Source of the DNA: Paracoccus denitrificans
GTDB lineage: Bacteria; Pseudomonadota; Alphaproteobacteria; Rhodobacterales; Rhodobacteraceae
Assembly: GCA_003240735.1 (NCBI GenBank)
Contig: QFNE01000009.1
Coordinates: forward strand, 32,065-96,064
Direction of reading: 5' to 3'
Length of the DNA stretch: 64,000 bases
Part shown: one piece after another, positions 1-9,192 of the stretch
Layout: each line of letters starts with the position of its first letter
How positions within the stretch are numbered: position 1 is the stretch's first letter
The notes under the pieces: generated by a model
Database searches by the model: none
What the model was told of the DNA's origin: nothing
The model's input: the letters and a program-made list of their open reading frames with translations, nothing else
Program-made: the position numbers and the translations under genes

Positions 1-1119
1 GGATCACTGAACCTGACCCACGGCGCGACGATGGGCGGCCATGTGGCCCGCATCGCCGTGGACCGTGCCGGGATCGACCCGGGGTTGATCGAAGACAGCG
101 TCTGGGGTGTCGGTCACCCCGAACATGTCACCGGGGGCAACATCGGTCGCCAGATCGTCATCCGCGCCGGTCTGCCCGACACGATTGCGGGCATGACGGT
201 GAACCGCTTCTGCGCATCGGGCCTTCAGGCGCTGGTCGTCGGCAGTCAGCTTGTCGATCACGAAGGTGCATCTGCGGTCCTGACCGGCGGGCTGGAAAGC
301 GTCAGCCTGAACCAGCCCCCGCCCCGTCACGCCCGCGAAGACTGGATCGAGGCGCACCGCCCCGACCTGTATCTGCCGATGATCGACACCGCCGATATCG
401 TCGCCGCCCGCTATGGGATCAGCCGCGAAGATCAGGACCGCTATTCGGTCGAATCCCAGCGCCGGATGGCTGCGGCGCAGCAAGCCGACCTGTTTGCCGA
501 CGAAATCGTGCCGATCACCGTGACGCGCCGGGTCAAGGACAAGACCACCGGCGAGGCGCGTGAAGAAACCGTCGAATTCGGTGCCGATGAATGCAACCGC
601 CCGGGCACGACCTATGACAGTCTGGCGGCGCTGCCGCCGGTGCGGGGTGACGGCCAGTTCATCACCGCCGGCAACGCGTCCCAGTTGTCAGACGGGGCCG
701 CGGCGCTGGTCGTGGTGTCAGACGACGTGGCGCAGCGCGAAAATCTGCGCCCGCTGGGGCGGCTGCGCGGGTTTGCCGTGGCGGGATGCGCGCCTGATGA
801 AATGGGCATCGGGCCGGTCTTTGCGGTGCCACGGCTTCTGGAGCGCCACGGGCTGGCGGTCGATGACATCGACATTTGGGAATTGAATGAGGCGTTCGCC
901 AGTCAGGCGCTGTATTGCCGCGACCGTCTGGGGATCGACCCCGACCGCTACAACGTCAACGGCGGCTCGATCGCCATCGGCCACCCGTTCGGCATGACCG
1001 GTGCCCGCCTGACCCAGCATATTCTGCTGGAAGGGCATCGCCGCGGGGCCCGGCTGGGGGTCGTGACGATGTGTATCGGCGGCGGACAGGGTGCCGCCGC
1101 CCTGCTGGAGATTTTCTGA
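1..1119 (+). CDS. Acetyl-CoA C-acyltransferase (thiolase), 5'-truncated by window edge
   Basis: The frame is already open at base 1, so the first residues (about 20 by family comparison) lie outside the window; 372 residues remain. The enzyme cleaves a 3-oxoacyl-CoA with CoA, the last step of beta-oxidation. Thiolase landmarks are visible: the nucleophilic Cys in RFCASGLQA (Cys codon at 211-213), NEAFA from base 886, GHPFGMTGA from base 979, and the C-terminal MCIGGGQG with the second catalytic Cys. The stop shares a base with the next start (TGATG at 1117-1121), so this gene is in an operon with two acyl-CoA dehydrogenases and a thioesterase. The natural substrate cannot be read from the sequence. 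Confidence 0.93.
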   Translation, partial: GSLNLTHGATMGGHVARIAVDRAGIDPGLIEDSVWGVGHPEHVTGGNIGRQIVIRAGLPDTIAGMTVNRFCASGLQALVVGSQLVDHEGASAVLTGGLESVSLNQPPPRHAREDWIEAHRPDLYLPMIDTADIVAARYGISREDQDRYSVESQRRMAAAQQADLFADEIVPITVTRRVKDKTTGEAREETVEFGADECNRPGTTYDSLAALPPVRGDGQFITAGNASQLSDGAAALVVVSDDVAQRENLRPLGRLRGFAVAGCAPDEMGIGPVFAVPRLLERHGLAVDDIDIWELNEAFASQALYCRDRLGIDPDRYNVNGGSIAIGHPFGMTGARLTQHILLEGHRRGARLGVVTMCIGGGQGAAALLEIF

Positions 1120-2276
1120 TGGACATGACCTTTACCGACGACGAAAACGCCTTCCGCGCCGAGGTGCGCGCCTTCATCGACACCGAATTGGACGACGAAC
1201 TGCGGGACAAGGTGCGGCTGGGGAAAGAGCTGACCAAGGCCGATCTGGAAGGCTGGCACGCCAAGCTGAACGCCAAGGGGTGGCTGGCGGGCGTCTGGCC
1301 CAAGGAATTTGGCGGCGGCGGCTGGAATGCCGTCACCCGCCACATCTTCGAAGAGGAATCGGCGCGCGCGCACGCCCCCCGTGTCCTGCCGTTCGGCATC
1401 ATGATGCTGGGCCCGGTGCTGCAGAAATTCGGCAGCCCCGAACAGCAGCAACGATGGCTGCCGCGTATCCTGTCGGGCGATGACTGGTGGTGTCAGGGCT
1501 ATTCCGAACCCGGTGCGGGATCGGACCTTGCCAGCCTAAAAACCCGGGCGGTGCGGGACGGCGACGACTATGTGGTCAACGGCCAGAAGACGTGGACGAC
1601 GCTGGGCCAGCACGCCAACATGATCTTCTGTCTGGTCCGCACCTCGACCGAGGGCAAGCCCCAGCAGGGGATCAGCTTCCTGCTGATCGACATGCAGACC
1701 CCGGGCGTCACGGTCCGACCGATCCGCCTGATCGATGGCTCGGTCGAGGTGAACGAGGTGTTTTTCGACGATGTCCGCGTGCCCGCCGAAAACCTCGTGG
1801 GCGAAGAAAATCAGGGCTGGACCTATGCCAAGTATCTGCTGACCCACGAACGCACGAATATTTCGGGCGTGGGGTTCGCATGGGCCACGCTGGACGCGCT
1901 GCGCCGGTCTGCCAAGGGCGACCCGGATCTGGCGCTTGCCGTGGCGGATGCCGAAATCGACCTGCTGGCGATGGAGACGACCAATCTTCGCCTGATCGCT
2001 GCCGCCACCAGCGGCCAGACCAACGGCGTCGAAAGCAGCATGTTGAAGGTCAAGGGCAGTCAGCTTCGCCAACGCCTGAATGATCTGGCCCGACGCGCGT
2101 GGGGGGAGTGGGCGCTCATCTATCCGTCCGAGGAGATGGGCAACATCACCACCGACGCCCCGCCCGAGGCGTTGGCCGCCAACCGTGCGGCCCTGAACCA
2201 GCGCAAGCTGACCATCTATGGCGGGTCCACCGAAATTCAGCGTGGCATCATCGCAAAACAGCTTCTGGGGGTATGA
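1119..2276 (+). CDS. Acyl-CoA dehydrogenase, large-subunit type
   Basis: A 385-residue flavoprotein of the acyl-CoA dehydrogenase family, oxidising an acyl-CoA to the 2-enoyl-CoA. The N-terminal helical domain starts MDMTFTDDENAFRAEVRAF. The middle beta domain has CQGYSEPGAGSDLASLKT and NGQKTWTTLGQHAN, and the C-terminal helical domain ends with YGGSTEIQRGIIAKQLLG, the usual FAD/dimer signature. The start at 1119 overlaps the thiolase stop; an open frame extends further upstream but only as antisense-like sequence inside the thiolase. The next gene, a shorter dehydrogenase homologue, begins two bases after this stop. Such tandem pairs often form heteromeric enzymes (PimC/PimD, ChsE-type), so a heteromer is inferred here. 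Confidence 0.93.
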   Translation: MDMTFTDDENAFRAEVRAFIDTELDDELRDKVRLGKELTKADLEGWHAKLNAKGWLAGVWPKEFGGGGWNAVTRHIFEEESARAHAPRVLPFGIMMLGPVLQKFGSPEQQQRWLPRILSGDDWWCQGYSEPGAGSDLASLKTRAVRDGDDYVVNGQKTWTTLGQHANMIFCLVRTSTEGKPQQGISFLLIDMQTPGVTVRPIRLIDGSVEVNEVFFDDVRVPAENLVGEENQGWTYAKYLLTHERTNISGVGFAWATLDALRRSAKGDPDLALAVADAEIDLLAMETTNLRLIAAATSGQTNGVESSMLKVKGSQLRQRLNDLARRAWGEWALIYPSEEMGNITTDAPPEALAANRAALNQRKLTIYGGSTEIQRGIIAKQLLGV

Positions 2277-2277
2277 G

Positions 2278-3291
2278 ATGGACTTTTCCCAAACCGAAGA
2301 TCAGCGCCTGATCGCCGAAACCCTGTCCCGCATCCTCGAACGTCATCACGGCGATGACCTGTGGCCGGCGCTGGGGGAATCGGGGCTGATCGCCGCGCTG
2401 GTTCCTGAACAGATGGGCGGGGCCGGTGGCACGGGCGGCGATATCGCGCTGGTTTTCGAACTGCTGGGCCGCGCCGGGGCGTCGATCGGTCTGCTGGACC
2501 AATTGCACGCCATGTGGATTCTGGGCCAGTCCGGGTCCGCGCCCGACATCATGTCCGACGCGATCGAGGGCAAGGTGCGCCTGACCGTCGCCATCACCGA
2601 ACCGCAGATGACCCGCACCGTGACCCAGGTGACGGCGACGGCCGACGCGGATGGCGGTCTGACTGGCCGCAAAAGCATGGTCGGCGGGTTGGATCTGGCC
2701 GATTATGCTGTGACGCGGGTGGACAGCGGCTGGTATCTGGTCCCACTAAACGCCGGGACTCAGGCACCGACCTATGCGCTGATGGACGGCTGGCGCGCAG
2801 GTGACCTGTCACTGGACGGTCTGCGGGGGACGCGCCTTGCCGGGGCGGATCTTGATGACCTGCCCCGGGCAGCGGCCATTCTGGCGCTGTGCGCCGACAC
2901 CTATGGCACGCTTCAGTCGATCATGGCGCTGACCATCGATTATTTGAAAACCCGCAAACAGTTCGGCCGCCAGATCGGCAGCTTTCAGGCCCTGGCGCAC
3001 CGGGTGTCGGACATGGCGATCGACATCGAACATGTCCACTCGGCCGTGATCAACCTGTCCGCGCGCCTTGAGGGGCCGGCATCAGAACGCGACCGCACGG
3101 TTGCCGCGACCAAGTCGCTGGTCGGTCGGGTGGCCGTCGCCTTGGCCGAAGATGCGATCCAGATGCACGGCGGCATCGGCATGACCGAGGAATATGCGCT
3201 TTCGGGTCTCGCACGCCGGGCGATTGCGGCAGATGCGCGGTTCGGCGACTGGATGGTGCATCGCCGCGCCTTCGCGGATCTGGCGGCATGA
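2278..3291 (+). CDS. Acyl-CoA dehydrogenase, small partner subunit
   Basis: A 337-residue acyl-CoA dehydrogenase homologue, shorter than the usual 380 or so. The N-terminal domain is recognisable (MDFSQTEDQRLIAETLSRIL), the central beta domain is abbreviated, and the C-terminal domain carries RKQFGRQIGSFQALAHRVSDM and the IQMHGGIGMTEEY motif. It follows the larger dehydrogenase by one base and overlaps the thioesterase start (ATGA at 3288-3291), so translation is tightly coupled. Known heteromeric acyl-CoA dehydrogenases have one subunit of each type; I infer that this protein pairs with the preceding one. Substrates of known pairs are bulky or dicarboxylic acyl-CoAs, which would suit a TRAP-imported acid. 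Confidence 0.9.
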   Translation: MDFSQTEDQRLIAETLSRILERHHGDDLWPALGESGLIAALVPEQMGGAGGTGGDIALVFELLGRAGASIGLLDQLHAMWILGQSGSAPDIMSDAIEGKVRLTVAITEPQMTRTVTQVTATADADGGLTGRKSMVGGLDLADYAVTRVDSGWYLVPLNAGTQAPTYALMDGWRAGDLSLDGLRGTRLAGADLDDLPRAAAILALCADTYGTLQSIMALTIDYLKTRKQFGRQIGSFQALAHRVSDMAIDIEHVHSAVINLSARLEGPASERDRTVAATKSLVGRVAVALAEDAIQMHGGIGMTEEYALSGLARRAIAADARFGDWMVHRRAFADLAA

Positions 3292-3710
3292 ACGTGCCGC
3301 CGGGTGCGCCACCCCCAGCTGCGCAGACCAATTCGGGCGCGCGCGACCTGATCGGTTTCGTCGTCCACCCCCCTTCGGCTGAAGGTCGGACCCGCGTCAC
3401 GCTGGACGTGGGTCCCCAGCACCTGAACTACCACGGGATCGCGCATGGGGGGATCGTCGCGGTCCTTCTGGACACCGCCTCGGGTCAGGCCGCCAGCACG
3501 CATTTCATGACCGGGGCCGAGCGTCCGGCCGTGCTGACGATCACGCTGACGGTCAATTTTCTGCGCCCCTGCCTGCCGGGTCCGGTTCAGGCCATCGCAC
3601 GCGCGACCGGCGGCGGCCGCAAGACCGTCACCTGCGAGGCAGAGCTGCTCGACGCCTCGGGCGAGGTGCTGGCCAAGTCGATGGGGGTGTTCAAGCTGGT
3701 CGGCCGCTGA
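3288..3710 (+). CDS. PaaI-family hotdog thioesterase
   Basis: A 140-residue single-domain hotdog protein. The HYHGIAHGGIVAVLLDTASG-like stretch in the first half (NYHGIAHGGIVAVLLDTASG) is the PaaI/YbgC-type HGG motif with the acidic residue on the central helix. It probably hydrolyses an acyl- or aryl-CoA to the free acid and CoA, rescuing CoA from dead-end intermediates of this operon. The start overlaps the preceding dehydrogenase stop by four bases. It is the last gene of the (+) operon and is followed by a strong GC hairpin at 3735-3769. It is distinct from the second PaaI-like gene at 29273-29710. Confidence 0.88.
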   Translation: MNVPPGAPPPAAQTNSGARDLIGFVVHPPSAEGRTRVTLDVGPQHLNYHGIAHGGIVAVLLDTASGQAASTHFMTGAERPAVLTITLTVNFLRPCLPGPVQAIARATGGGRKTVTCEAELLDASGEVLAKSMGVFKLVGR

Positions 3711-3734
3711 AGGCCGTTGCACCAGCCCTGCAAT

Positions 3735-3769
3735 CGCGTGCCGCGCCGCATCAAGGCGCGCGGCACGCG
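3735..3769. terminator. GC-rich hairpin between convergent operons
   Basis: Arms 3735-3747 and 3755-3769 pair almost perfectly (CGCGTGCCGCG against CGCGGCACGCG plus flanking GC pairs) around a loop containing ATCAA. It lies between the stop of the thioesterase gene and the convergent stop of the TRAP solute-binding gene. There is no clear U-tract, so it may act as a bidirectional or Rho-assisted terminator. Confidence 0.6.
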
Positions 3770-3775
3770 GTCGTG

Positions 3776-4807
3776 TCAGTTGGCGGCCTGGCTCTCCAGG
3801 ATGCTGCGGAACTCTTCCAGAACCGCGGTGCCCGGCTTGCCCCGTGCATCCAGATGCTGCGCCCAGTCCGCGCCGACGCTTTGCAGGATTTCATCCAGCT
3901 TGGGAATCTCGGCCTCTGGCAGGGTGACCATCTTGACCCCTTGGGCTGCCAGCTTTTCACGGTCTTCGGCATCGATCCGTTCGATGGCGGCGCAGGCCTG
4001 CGGCATGATCTCGGCCGAGGCCTGATCCATTGCGGCCTGAACTTCGGGCGACAGCCGCTGCCAGCGATCGGCATTGATCATGTAACTGGAAATGAAGCTG
4101 CCCAGATTGAGCCCGGTGGTGGAATAGGACAGCTCGGGGCCCAGATCATAGGGCAGCACGCTGGAATAGGGGAACAAGATTCCGTCGATGGTGCCACGTG
4201 ACAGTGCCTCGCGCGCCTCAGGGGCGGCGATGCCGACAGCGGTCGATCCCAGTTTCTGGATTTCGATCTCCTTGGCGCCGCCAGTGGCTCGGATCTTCAT
4301 TCCTTTCAGCGACGCGACATCGGTGATTTCGCGTTTGGCGGTCATCAACTGGTAAGGCGCCAGCACCATCTCGATCAGCATCCGCGACTTCTGTGGCGCG
4401 AACTCGGCCTGATCCAGCGTGGCCCCGGGCTTGGCCATTTCCCAATACGCCTTGGACCCCACACAGGACGACGTGAACGCCTCTGGCAGTTCCGCCACCG
4501 ACGCCAGCGGCAGCTTGTCAGGGGTATAGGACACGCCGACATAGGCGATGTCGATCGCCCCGGTCTGCAGCAGGGCGAACAGGTCCTTGGCCTTGCCCAT
4601 CTGCTCGGCAGGGTAATAGTCGAACGTGACCTCGCCCTTGGTCAGTTCGGTCACCCGCTTCATCCACGGCTCGATCAGGTTCCCCGAGATATAGTGGTTT
4701 GTGGGCAGGCTGTCGGCCACCCGCAGGGTTTCAGCCGCAGCCGCGCCCGACCAGCCCACAAGGGCTGACAGCGCCACGGCCAAGGTCGTCTTTGGTGCAA
4801 ACGTCAT
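3776..4807 (-). CDS. TRAP transporter solute-binding protein (DctP family)
   Basis: A 343-residue periplasmic binding protein for a tripartite ATP-independent periplasmic transporter, which usually carries carboxylates. A Sec signal peptide is visible (MTFAPKTTLAVALSALVGW with cleavage after GAAAA). The mature part has DctP-family features: PWMKRVTELTKGEVTFDYYP near the N-terminus and GGAKEIEIQKLGS around residue 180, near the conserved carboxylate-binding Arg (KIRATGG). It is the last gene of the operon CoA-transferase, acyl-CoA dehydrogenase, dctQ, dctM, dctP. A GGGAGGAA ribosome-binding site lies just upstream. The ligand is probably the acid activated by the co-transcribed CoA-transferase; that is inference. 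Confidence 0.93.
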   Translation of the reverse strand: MTFAPKTTLAVALSALVGWSGAAAAETLRVADSLPTNHYISGNLIEPWMKRVTELTKGEVTFDYYPAEQMGKAKDLFALLQTGAIDIAYVGVSYTPDKLPLASVAELPEAFTSSCVGSKAYWEMAKPGATLDQAEFAPQKSRMLIEMVLAPYQLMTAKREITDVASLKGMKIRATGGAKEIEIQKLGSTAVGIAAPEAREALSRGTIDGILFPYSSVLPYDLGPELSYSTTGLNLGSFISSYMINADRWQRLSPEVQAAMDQASAEIMPQACAAIERIDAEDREKLAAQGVKMVTLPEAEIPKLDEILQSVGADWAQHLDARGKPGTAVLEEFRSILESQAAN

Positions 4808-4834
4808 GGATCGTTCCTCCCAGTTGGATCCGGT

Positions 4835-6121
4835 TCAGTTCATGGAATTGGGTAGCCACAGGATCAGCCCCGGCACCATCACCAGAAGGGCAATCACCAG
4901 CAGATGCGCGATGACATGGGGCGTCACCCCCCGGAAAAGCTCGTTCAAGGGCCGCCCGGTATAGCGGGCGACGACAAAGACGTTCATCCCCATCGGCGGT
5001 GTCACCATCCCCACCTCGGCGGTGACGACGACCAGCACGCCAAACCAGATCGGGTCATAACCCAGCTGCATGACGATCGGCAAAACCACCGGCACGGTCA
5101 GAATGAGGATCGCGATCTGGTCCATGAAAAAGCCAAGGATCAGATAGCCAAGCAGGATCAGCGCGATGATCGCCAGCGGCGGGATCGGCAGGTTGCCGAC
5201 CCACTGGGTCAGCTCGAACGTCACCCGCGACAAGGTCAGGTAATAGCCGAAGATCTGCGCGCACAGGATGATCAACAGGATCATCGCGGTGGTGTGGGCG
5301 GTGCTAATCAACGCCTTGCGCAACGTCTGAAACGTCAGCTTGCGTTCATAAAGCGCCAGCAGCATCGCCACGAAGGCACCGATGCCTGCGGCTTCGGTGG
5401 GGGTGGCGACCCCGGAATAGATCATCCCCGACACCGCCACGAACAGCAGCAACATCGGCCCCACACCCTTCAGCGCCACCAGCTTTTGCCGCATGGTATA
5501 GCGTTGGCCCATGGGCGCATGTTCAGGGTGGATGCGGACCAGAACCGCGACCGTCAGAATGATCGCCAGCGTGACGATCAGCCCCGGAATGATGCCCCCG
5601 ATCAGAAGGCCGCCGACCGGAATATCGGCGATGATCCCGAACAGGACCAGCGCGATGGACGGCGGGATCAGCATCGCCAGCGTCCCGGAAATGGCCACCA
5701 CCCCGCCGGCCAGAGACGGCTCATAGCCCTCTTCCATCATGGCGGGCAGCGATGTGGACGCCAGCGTGGCGGCGGCGGCGGTGCTGGACCCCGAAATGGC
5801 CGCGAACCCCGCCCCGGCAAGGGCCGTGGCCATCGCCACGCCGCCCCGCAGACGTCCGACCCAGATCGTCGCCGCCTTGAACAGGCCGCGCGCCACCCCT
5901 GACATGATGACGAATTCGGCCATCAGGACGAACATCGGGATGGTGATGATTTCATATGAATTGGCTGCAGACAGGGGGCCGGTGCTCAGGATGCCCGACA
6001 GCACGCCCCACCCGCCCAGCATCCACAGGCCGACAGCACCCGCGATGCCCATGGCAAAGGCGACAGGCAGGCCGAAGACCAGAAAGACGGCAAGCAGCAG
6101 GAATACGATGGTGAGTATCAT
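4835..6121 (-). CDS. TRAP transporter large permease (DctM family)
   Basis: A 428-residue, very hydrophobic membrane protein, the ion-coupled transport subunit of the TRAP system. The start at 6121 (MILTIVFLLLAVFLVFGLPV) gives the normal DctM length and overlaps the dctQ stop by four bases; upstream in-frame Met codons lie inside dctQ and are rejected. The many membrane helices include the family stretches FAAISGSSTAAAATLAS and TPPMGMNVFV near the C-terminus. Sodium-coupled symport is the family mechanism. It works with the small permease (6118-6705) and binding protein (3776-4807). A long open frame on the opposite strand here is a GC-driven shadow. Confidence 0.94.
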   Translation of the reverse strand: MILTIVFLLLAVFLVFGLPVAFAMGIAGAVGLWMLGGWGVLSGILSTGPLSAANSYEIITIPMFVLMAEFVIMSGVARGLFKAATIWVGRLRGGVAMATALAGAGFAAISGSSTAAAATLASTSLPAMMEEGYEPSLAGGVVAISGTLAMLIPPSIALVLFGIIADIPVGGLLIGGIIPGLIVTLAIILTVAVLVRIHPEHAPMGQRYTMRQKLVALKGVGPMLLLFVAVSGMIYSGVATPTEAAGIGAFVAMLLALYERKLTFQTLRKALISTAHTTAMILLIILCAQIFGYYLTLSRVTFELTQWVGNLPIPPLAIIALILLGYLILGFFMDQIAILILTVPVVLPIVMQLGYDPIWFGVLVVVTAEVGMVTPPMGMNVFVVARYTGRPLNELFRGVTPHVIAHLLVIALLVMVPGLILWLPNSMN

Positions 6122-6705
6122 TCCGCCCCCTCCGCCGCGATGACGTTGTCGACATGCGACCGGGGCATGGACACCATCTCCTGGCCGGTGATGATCGACA
6201 GGGCATGGCCGATGGTCCGGACCACACAGCGCAGGGCCAGCAGCGTACTGCCCACCGTCAACAGTAGGTAGGTGGGCCATGTAGGCAGCTGCACGGTCAT
6301 GCTGATGATGTCATTGCCCGTCCAGCTGCTGGCCAGACGATACGCCCCGACCCAGCCGATAACGCCCATCATGACCGCGGCGCAGGCATAACCGACGCAT
6401 TGAACGGCGTGGATGACGACCGGCGAAAAGCGGTCGATGAAGATATCGATGGCGATGTGGTTGTGCGTGCGCAGCGCGTCCGACGCGGCCAGAAAAAAGG
6501 CCGCCACCATCAGGTACGATCCGACGACGTCATAGGTCCAGCCCAGCGGACGCCCAACGAAATACCGAAGCACCACGTCGATCACGACGACGATCATGAT
6601 CAGCGCGATCGACAGCGCCGAAATCTGTGCCACGGCCCATTCGCAGGCCGACAGCACCCTTGCCCCCGGCACCCGGTCAGGACCGTCCCTGTAGGCATGT
6701 TTCAT
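6118..6705 (-). CDS. TRAP transporter small permease (DctQ family)
   Basis: A 195-residue membrane protein with four predicted helices, the standard size for DctQ. Helix 1 contains ALSIALIMIVVVIDVVLRYF, and the family motif GRPLGWTYDVVGSYLMVAAF follows; the third helix lies around AVQCVGYACAAVMMG. DctQ stabilises DctM and helps dock the binding protein. The stop overlaps the dctM start (ATGA at 6118-6121). It lies 76 bases downstream of the acyl-CoA dehydrogenase on the same strand, so importer and degradation enzymes are probably transcribed together from the promoter near 9200. Confidence 0.92.
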   Translation of the reverse strand: MKHAYRDGPDRVPGARVLSACEWAVAQISALSIALIMIVVVIDVVLRYFVGRPLGWTYDVVGSYLMVAAFFLAASDALRTHNHIAIDIFIDRFSPVVIHAVQCVGYACAAVMMGVIGWVGAYRLASSWTGNDIISMTVQLPTWPTYLLLTVGSTLLALRCVVRTIGHALSIITGQEMVSMPRSHVDNVIAAEGAE

Positions 6706-6781
6706 GTTGTCTCCCCCCTCCCCTTCTGGTGTGCCATGACGGCGATGCCGCCTTGCGCCCGCCCGACCGCCTCCCCGCGGA

Positions 6782-7948
6782 TCAGTAGGACTTCGGCAGT
6801 TTCAGGACCTTCTCGGCGATGAACGACAGCGCCAGTTCCCGGCTGACCGGGGCGATGCGCGGAATGAACGATTCCCGCAGATAGCGTTCGACGTGATATT
6901 CCTTGGCATAGCCAAAGCCGCCGTGACACATGACGGCGGTCTGGCAGGCGTTGTACCCGGCCTCGCCGGCCAAATACTTGGCCGCGTTCGCGCCGGCACC
7001 GGCTGGCATGTCATTGTCGTAAAGCCATGCGGCGTGCATCACCATCAGCCACGCGGCTTCCAGCTCGGCCCAGCATTTGGCCAGCGGATGCTGGATCGCC
7101 TGGTTCTGGCCGATGGGTCGGTTGAAGACGATCCGTTCCGCGGCATATCTCGACGCCCGTTCGACGGCCGCGTTGCCCAGCCCGATGGCCTCGGCGGCAA
7201 TCAGGATGCGTTCTGGGTTCATGCCGTGCAGGATGTATTCAAAGCCCCGGCCTTCCTCGCCGATCCGGTCCTCCATCGGGATCTCGTAATCCTCGAAGAA
7301 CAGCTCGTTGGAATCGACGGCCTTGCGGCCCATCTTCTCGATCTCGCGGACGGTGATGCGGTCGCGGTCGAACTTGGAGTAGAACAGGCTCAGCCCCTCG
7401 GTCGGCTTTTTGACCTGATCCAGCGGCGTCGTGCGGGCCAGCAACAGAATGCGGTCGGCTTCCTGTGCGGTCGAAATCCAGACCTTCTGCCCGTTCACGA
7501 CATAGCGGTCGTCCCGCCGATCCGCGCGCAGCTTCAGCTGGGTGGTGTTCAGCCCGGTATTGGGCTCGGTCACGCCGAAGCACGCCTTTTCCCGGCCCTC
7601 GGCCATCGGGCGCAGCATCCGCTGTTTCTGCTCGTCGGTGCCAAAGACGGCAACGGGGTTCAGGCCGAAGATGTTGATATGCACGCTTGAGGCCGCCGTC
7701 ATGCCGCCGCCAAAGCGGGAAATGGTGCGCATCATGATGGCCGCTTCGGTGATCCCCAGACCGGCGCCGCCATATTCCTCGGGGATGCAGATCCCCAGCC
7801 AGCCTTCGCGCGCCAGATCATCATAGAACGCGTTTGGGAATTCCCCGTCGTGATCGCGCGCCAGCCAATAGGCGTCGTCATACCGCGCACAGATCGCCCC
7901 GATGGCATCTTCAATCGCGCGCTGCTCTTCGGTCAGCGAAAAATCCAT
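6782..7948 (-). CDS. Acyl-CoA dehydrogenase
   Basis: A 388-residue acyl-CoA dehydrogenase with a full set of family blocks: MDFSLTEEQRAIEDAIG at the start, CFGVTEPNTGLNTTQLKL and NGQKVWISTAQEADR in the beta domain, NRPIGQNQAIQHPLAKCWAE and CHGGFGYAKEYHVERYLRE in the C-terminal domain. The start at 7948 is preceded by AAAGGA at a suitable distance and removes a 17-residue Arg-rich extension. It lies 13 bases after the CoA-transferase gene. The likely order is CoA activation by the transferase, then dehydrogenation here, with the (+) strand operon completing beta-oxidation. Substrate unknown. Confidence 0.92.
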   Translation of the reverse strand: MDFSLTEEQRAIEDAIGAICARYDDAYWLARDHDGEFPNAFYDDLAREGWLGICIPEEYGGAGLGITEAAIMMRTISRFGGGMTAASSVHINIFGLNPVAVFGTDEQKQRMLRPMAEGREKACFGVTEPNTGLNTTQLKLRADRRDDRYVVNGQKVWISTAQEADRILLLARTTPLDQVKKPTEGLSLFYSKFDRDRITVREIEKMGRKAVDSNELFFEDYEIPMEDRIGEEGRGFEYILHGMNPERILIAAEAIGLGNAAVERASRYAAERIVFNRPIGQNQAIQHPLAKCWAELEAAWLMVMHAAWLYDNDMPAGAGANAAKYLAGEAGYNACQTAVMCHGGFGYAKEYHVERYLRESFIPRIAPVSRELALSFIAEKVLKLPKSY

Positions 7949-7961
7949 GGGTCCTGTCCTT

Positions 7962-9176
7962 TCACGGCGCCGGCGCAGGGGCGGGCGCGATCCACGCACC
8001 GGCCTCGGCCAGCTGGCTGATTTCTGCGTCGCTCAGACCTGCTTCGCGCAGGATCTCGGCGCCATGCTCTCCCTGCACCGGGGCTGGGCGAGAGGGCGTG
8101 GCGGGGCTGCGATAGAATCGGGTCGGCACATCCATTTCCCGGATCAGCCCCTCGGTCGGGTGATCGCGCAGCGCGAAATAGTCGGTGGCGACCAGATGGG
8201 GGTCCGTCAGGATGTCGTCGAAGTCATACATCGGCATCGCCGGCACGTCGGCGGCATCAAAGATCGCCATCCATTCGGCGGTGCTTCGCGTCATCAGGAT
8301 ACGCGACAGCTCGCCATAGACCTGATCGATATGGGCCATGCGCGCCGGAAAGCTGGCAAAGCGCTCGTCCCTGGCCAGCCCGTCTTCCTCGCCGATCGCG
8401 GCAAAGAACCGCTGCCAGTGCGCATCGGTATAGATCAGCGTGCAGACGAACCCGTCCTGCGTCTGATAGGGGCGCCGGTCGGGCGACAGCTGGCGCGCAT
8501 ACCCGCCCCCGTCCATCGGCGGCTCGAACGTCAGCCCGCCGAGATGGTCGGCCAGAATGAAGTTCGTCATGCATTCGAACATCGGCACATCGACCCGCTG
8601 CCCCAGCCCGGATGCCTGCCGCTCGATCACCGCAGCCAGCGTGGCCGACAGCGCAAACAGCGCGACCACCCGATCCGACAACGCGCTTGGCATGTAGTGG
8701 GGCTGGTCAGCCCCGGCGCGGCGGGTCAGATACGGCACCAGCGTGGCGCCCTGGATCAGATCGTCATAGGCGGGCTTGGCCGCATAAGGACCATTCTGGC
8801 CATAGCCGAAGACACCGGTATAGATCAGCCGCGGGTTGCGCTGCGACAGCGTGTCATAGGACAGGCCCAACCGGTCCATGGCCGCCGGCCGCACGTTATA
8901 GATCAAAATATCAGCCGTCTCTGCCAGCCGCAGCAGCGCATCGCGCCCGGCCTCGGTCTTCAGGTCCATCGTGATCGACCGCTTGGACCGGTTCGAATTC
9001 AGAAACAACGGCCCCATCCCGGGGTGGCGCGACGGCCCGACCTGACGGACGACATCGCCGCCCGGTGCCTCGACCTTGATGATATCCGCGCCGTAATCGC
9101 CCAGAAGTTGCGTTGTGTAAGGCCCCATCACCACCGACGTCATGTCGATGACCTTCAGGCCGGACAGTGGTCCCAT
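7962..9176 (-). CDS. CoA-transferase family III (CaiB/BaiF, formyl-CoA transferase type)
   Basis: A 404-residue class III CoA-transferase, which moves CoA between carboxylic acids through an aspartyl-CoA intermediate. The N-terminus GPLSGLKVIDMTSVVMGPYT, then DYGADIIKVEAPGGDVVR, FLNSNRSKRSITMDLKT and LIYTGVFGYGQNGPYA are class III hallmarks. The catalytic Asp is expected in the segment after GYGQNGPYA and fits AYDDLIQG. The chosen start (9176) removes 28 residues that overlap the regulatory region. It is the first gene of the (-) operon and is divergent from iclR across two operator-like palindromes. It probably activates the acid imported by the TRAP system. Confidence 0.92.
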   Translation of the reverse strand: MGPLSGLKVIDMTSVVMGPYTTQLLGDYGADIIKVEAPGGDVVRQVGPSRHPGMGPLFLNSNRSKRSITMDLKTEAGRDALLRLAETADILIYNVRPAAMDRLGLSYDTLSQRNPRLIYTGVFGYGQNGPYAAKPAYDDLIQGATLVPYLTRRAGADQPHYMPSALSDRVVALFALSATLAAVIERQASGLGQRVDVPMFECMTNFILADHLGGLTFEPPMDGGGYARQLSPDRRPYQTQDGFVCTLIYTDAHWQRFFAAIGEEDGLARDERFASFPARMAHIDQVYGELSRILMTRSTAEWMAIFDAADVPAMPMYDFDDILTDPHLVATDYFALRDHPTEGLIREMDVPTRFYRSPATPSRPAPVQGEHGAEILREAGLSDAEISQLAEAGAWIAPAPAPAP

Positions 9177-9192
9177 CGTGTCCCCCTGCGAA

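Noticed and set aside
4904..5902. Long open frame of 332 codons on (+) opposite dctM
   Set aside because: Composition is Gln/Arg/His/Asp-rich with no domain, and it mirrors the hydrophobic DctM gene, so it is an antisense shadow of high-G+C codons.
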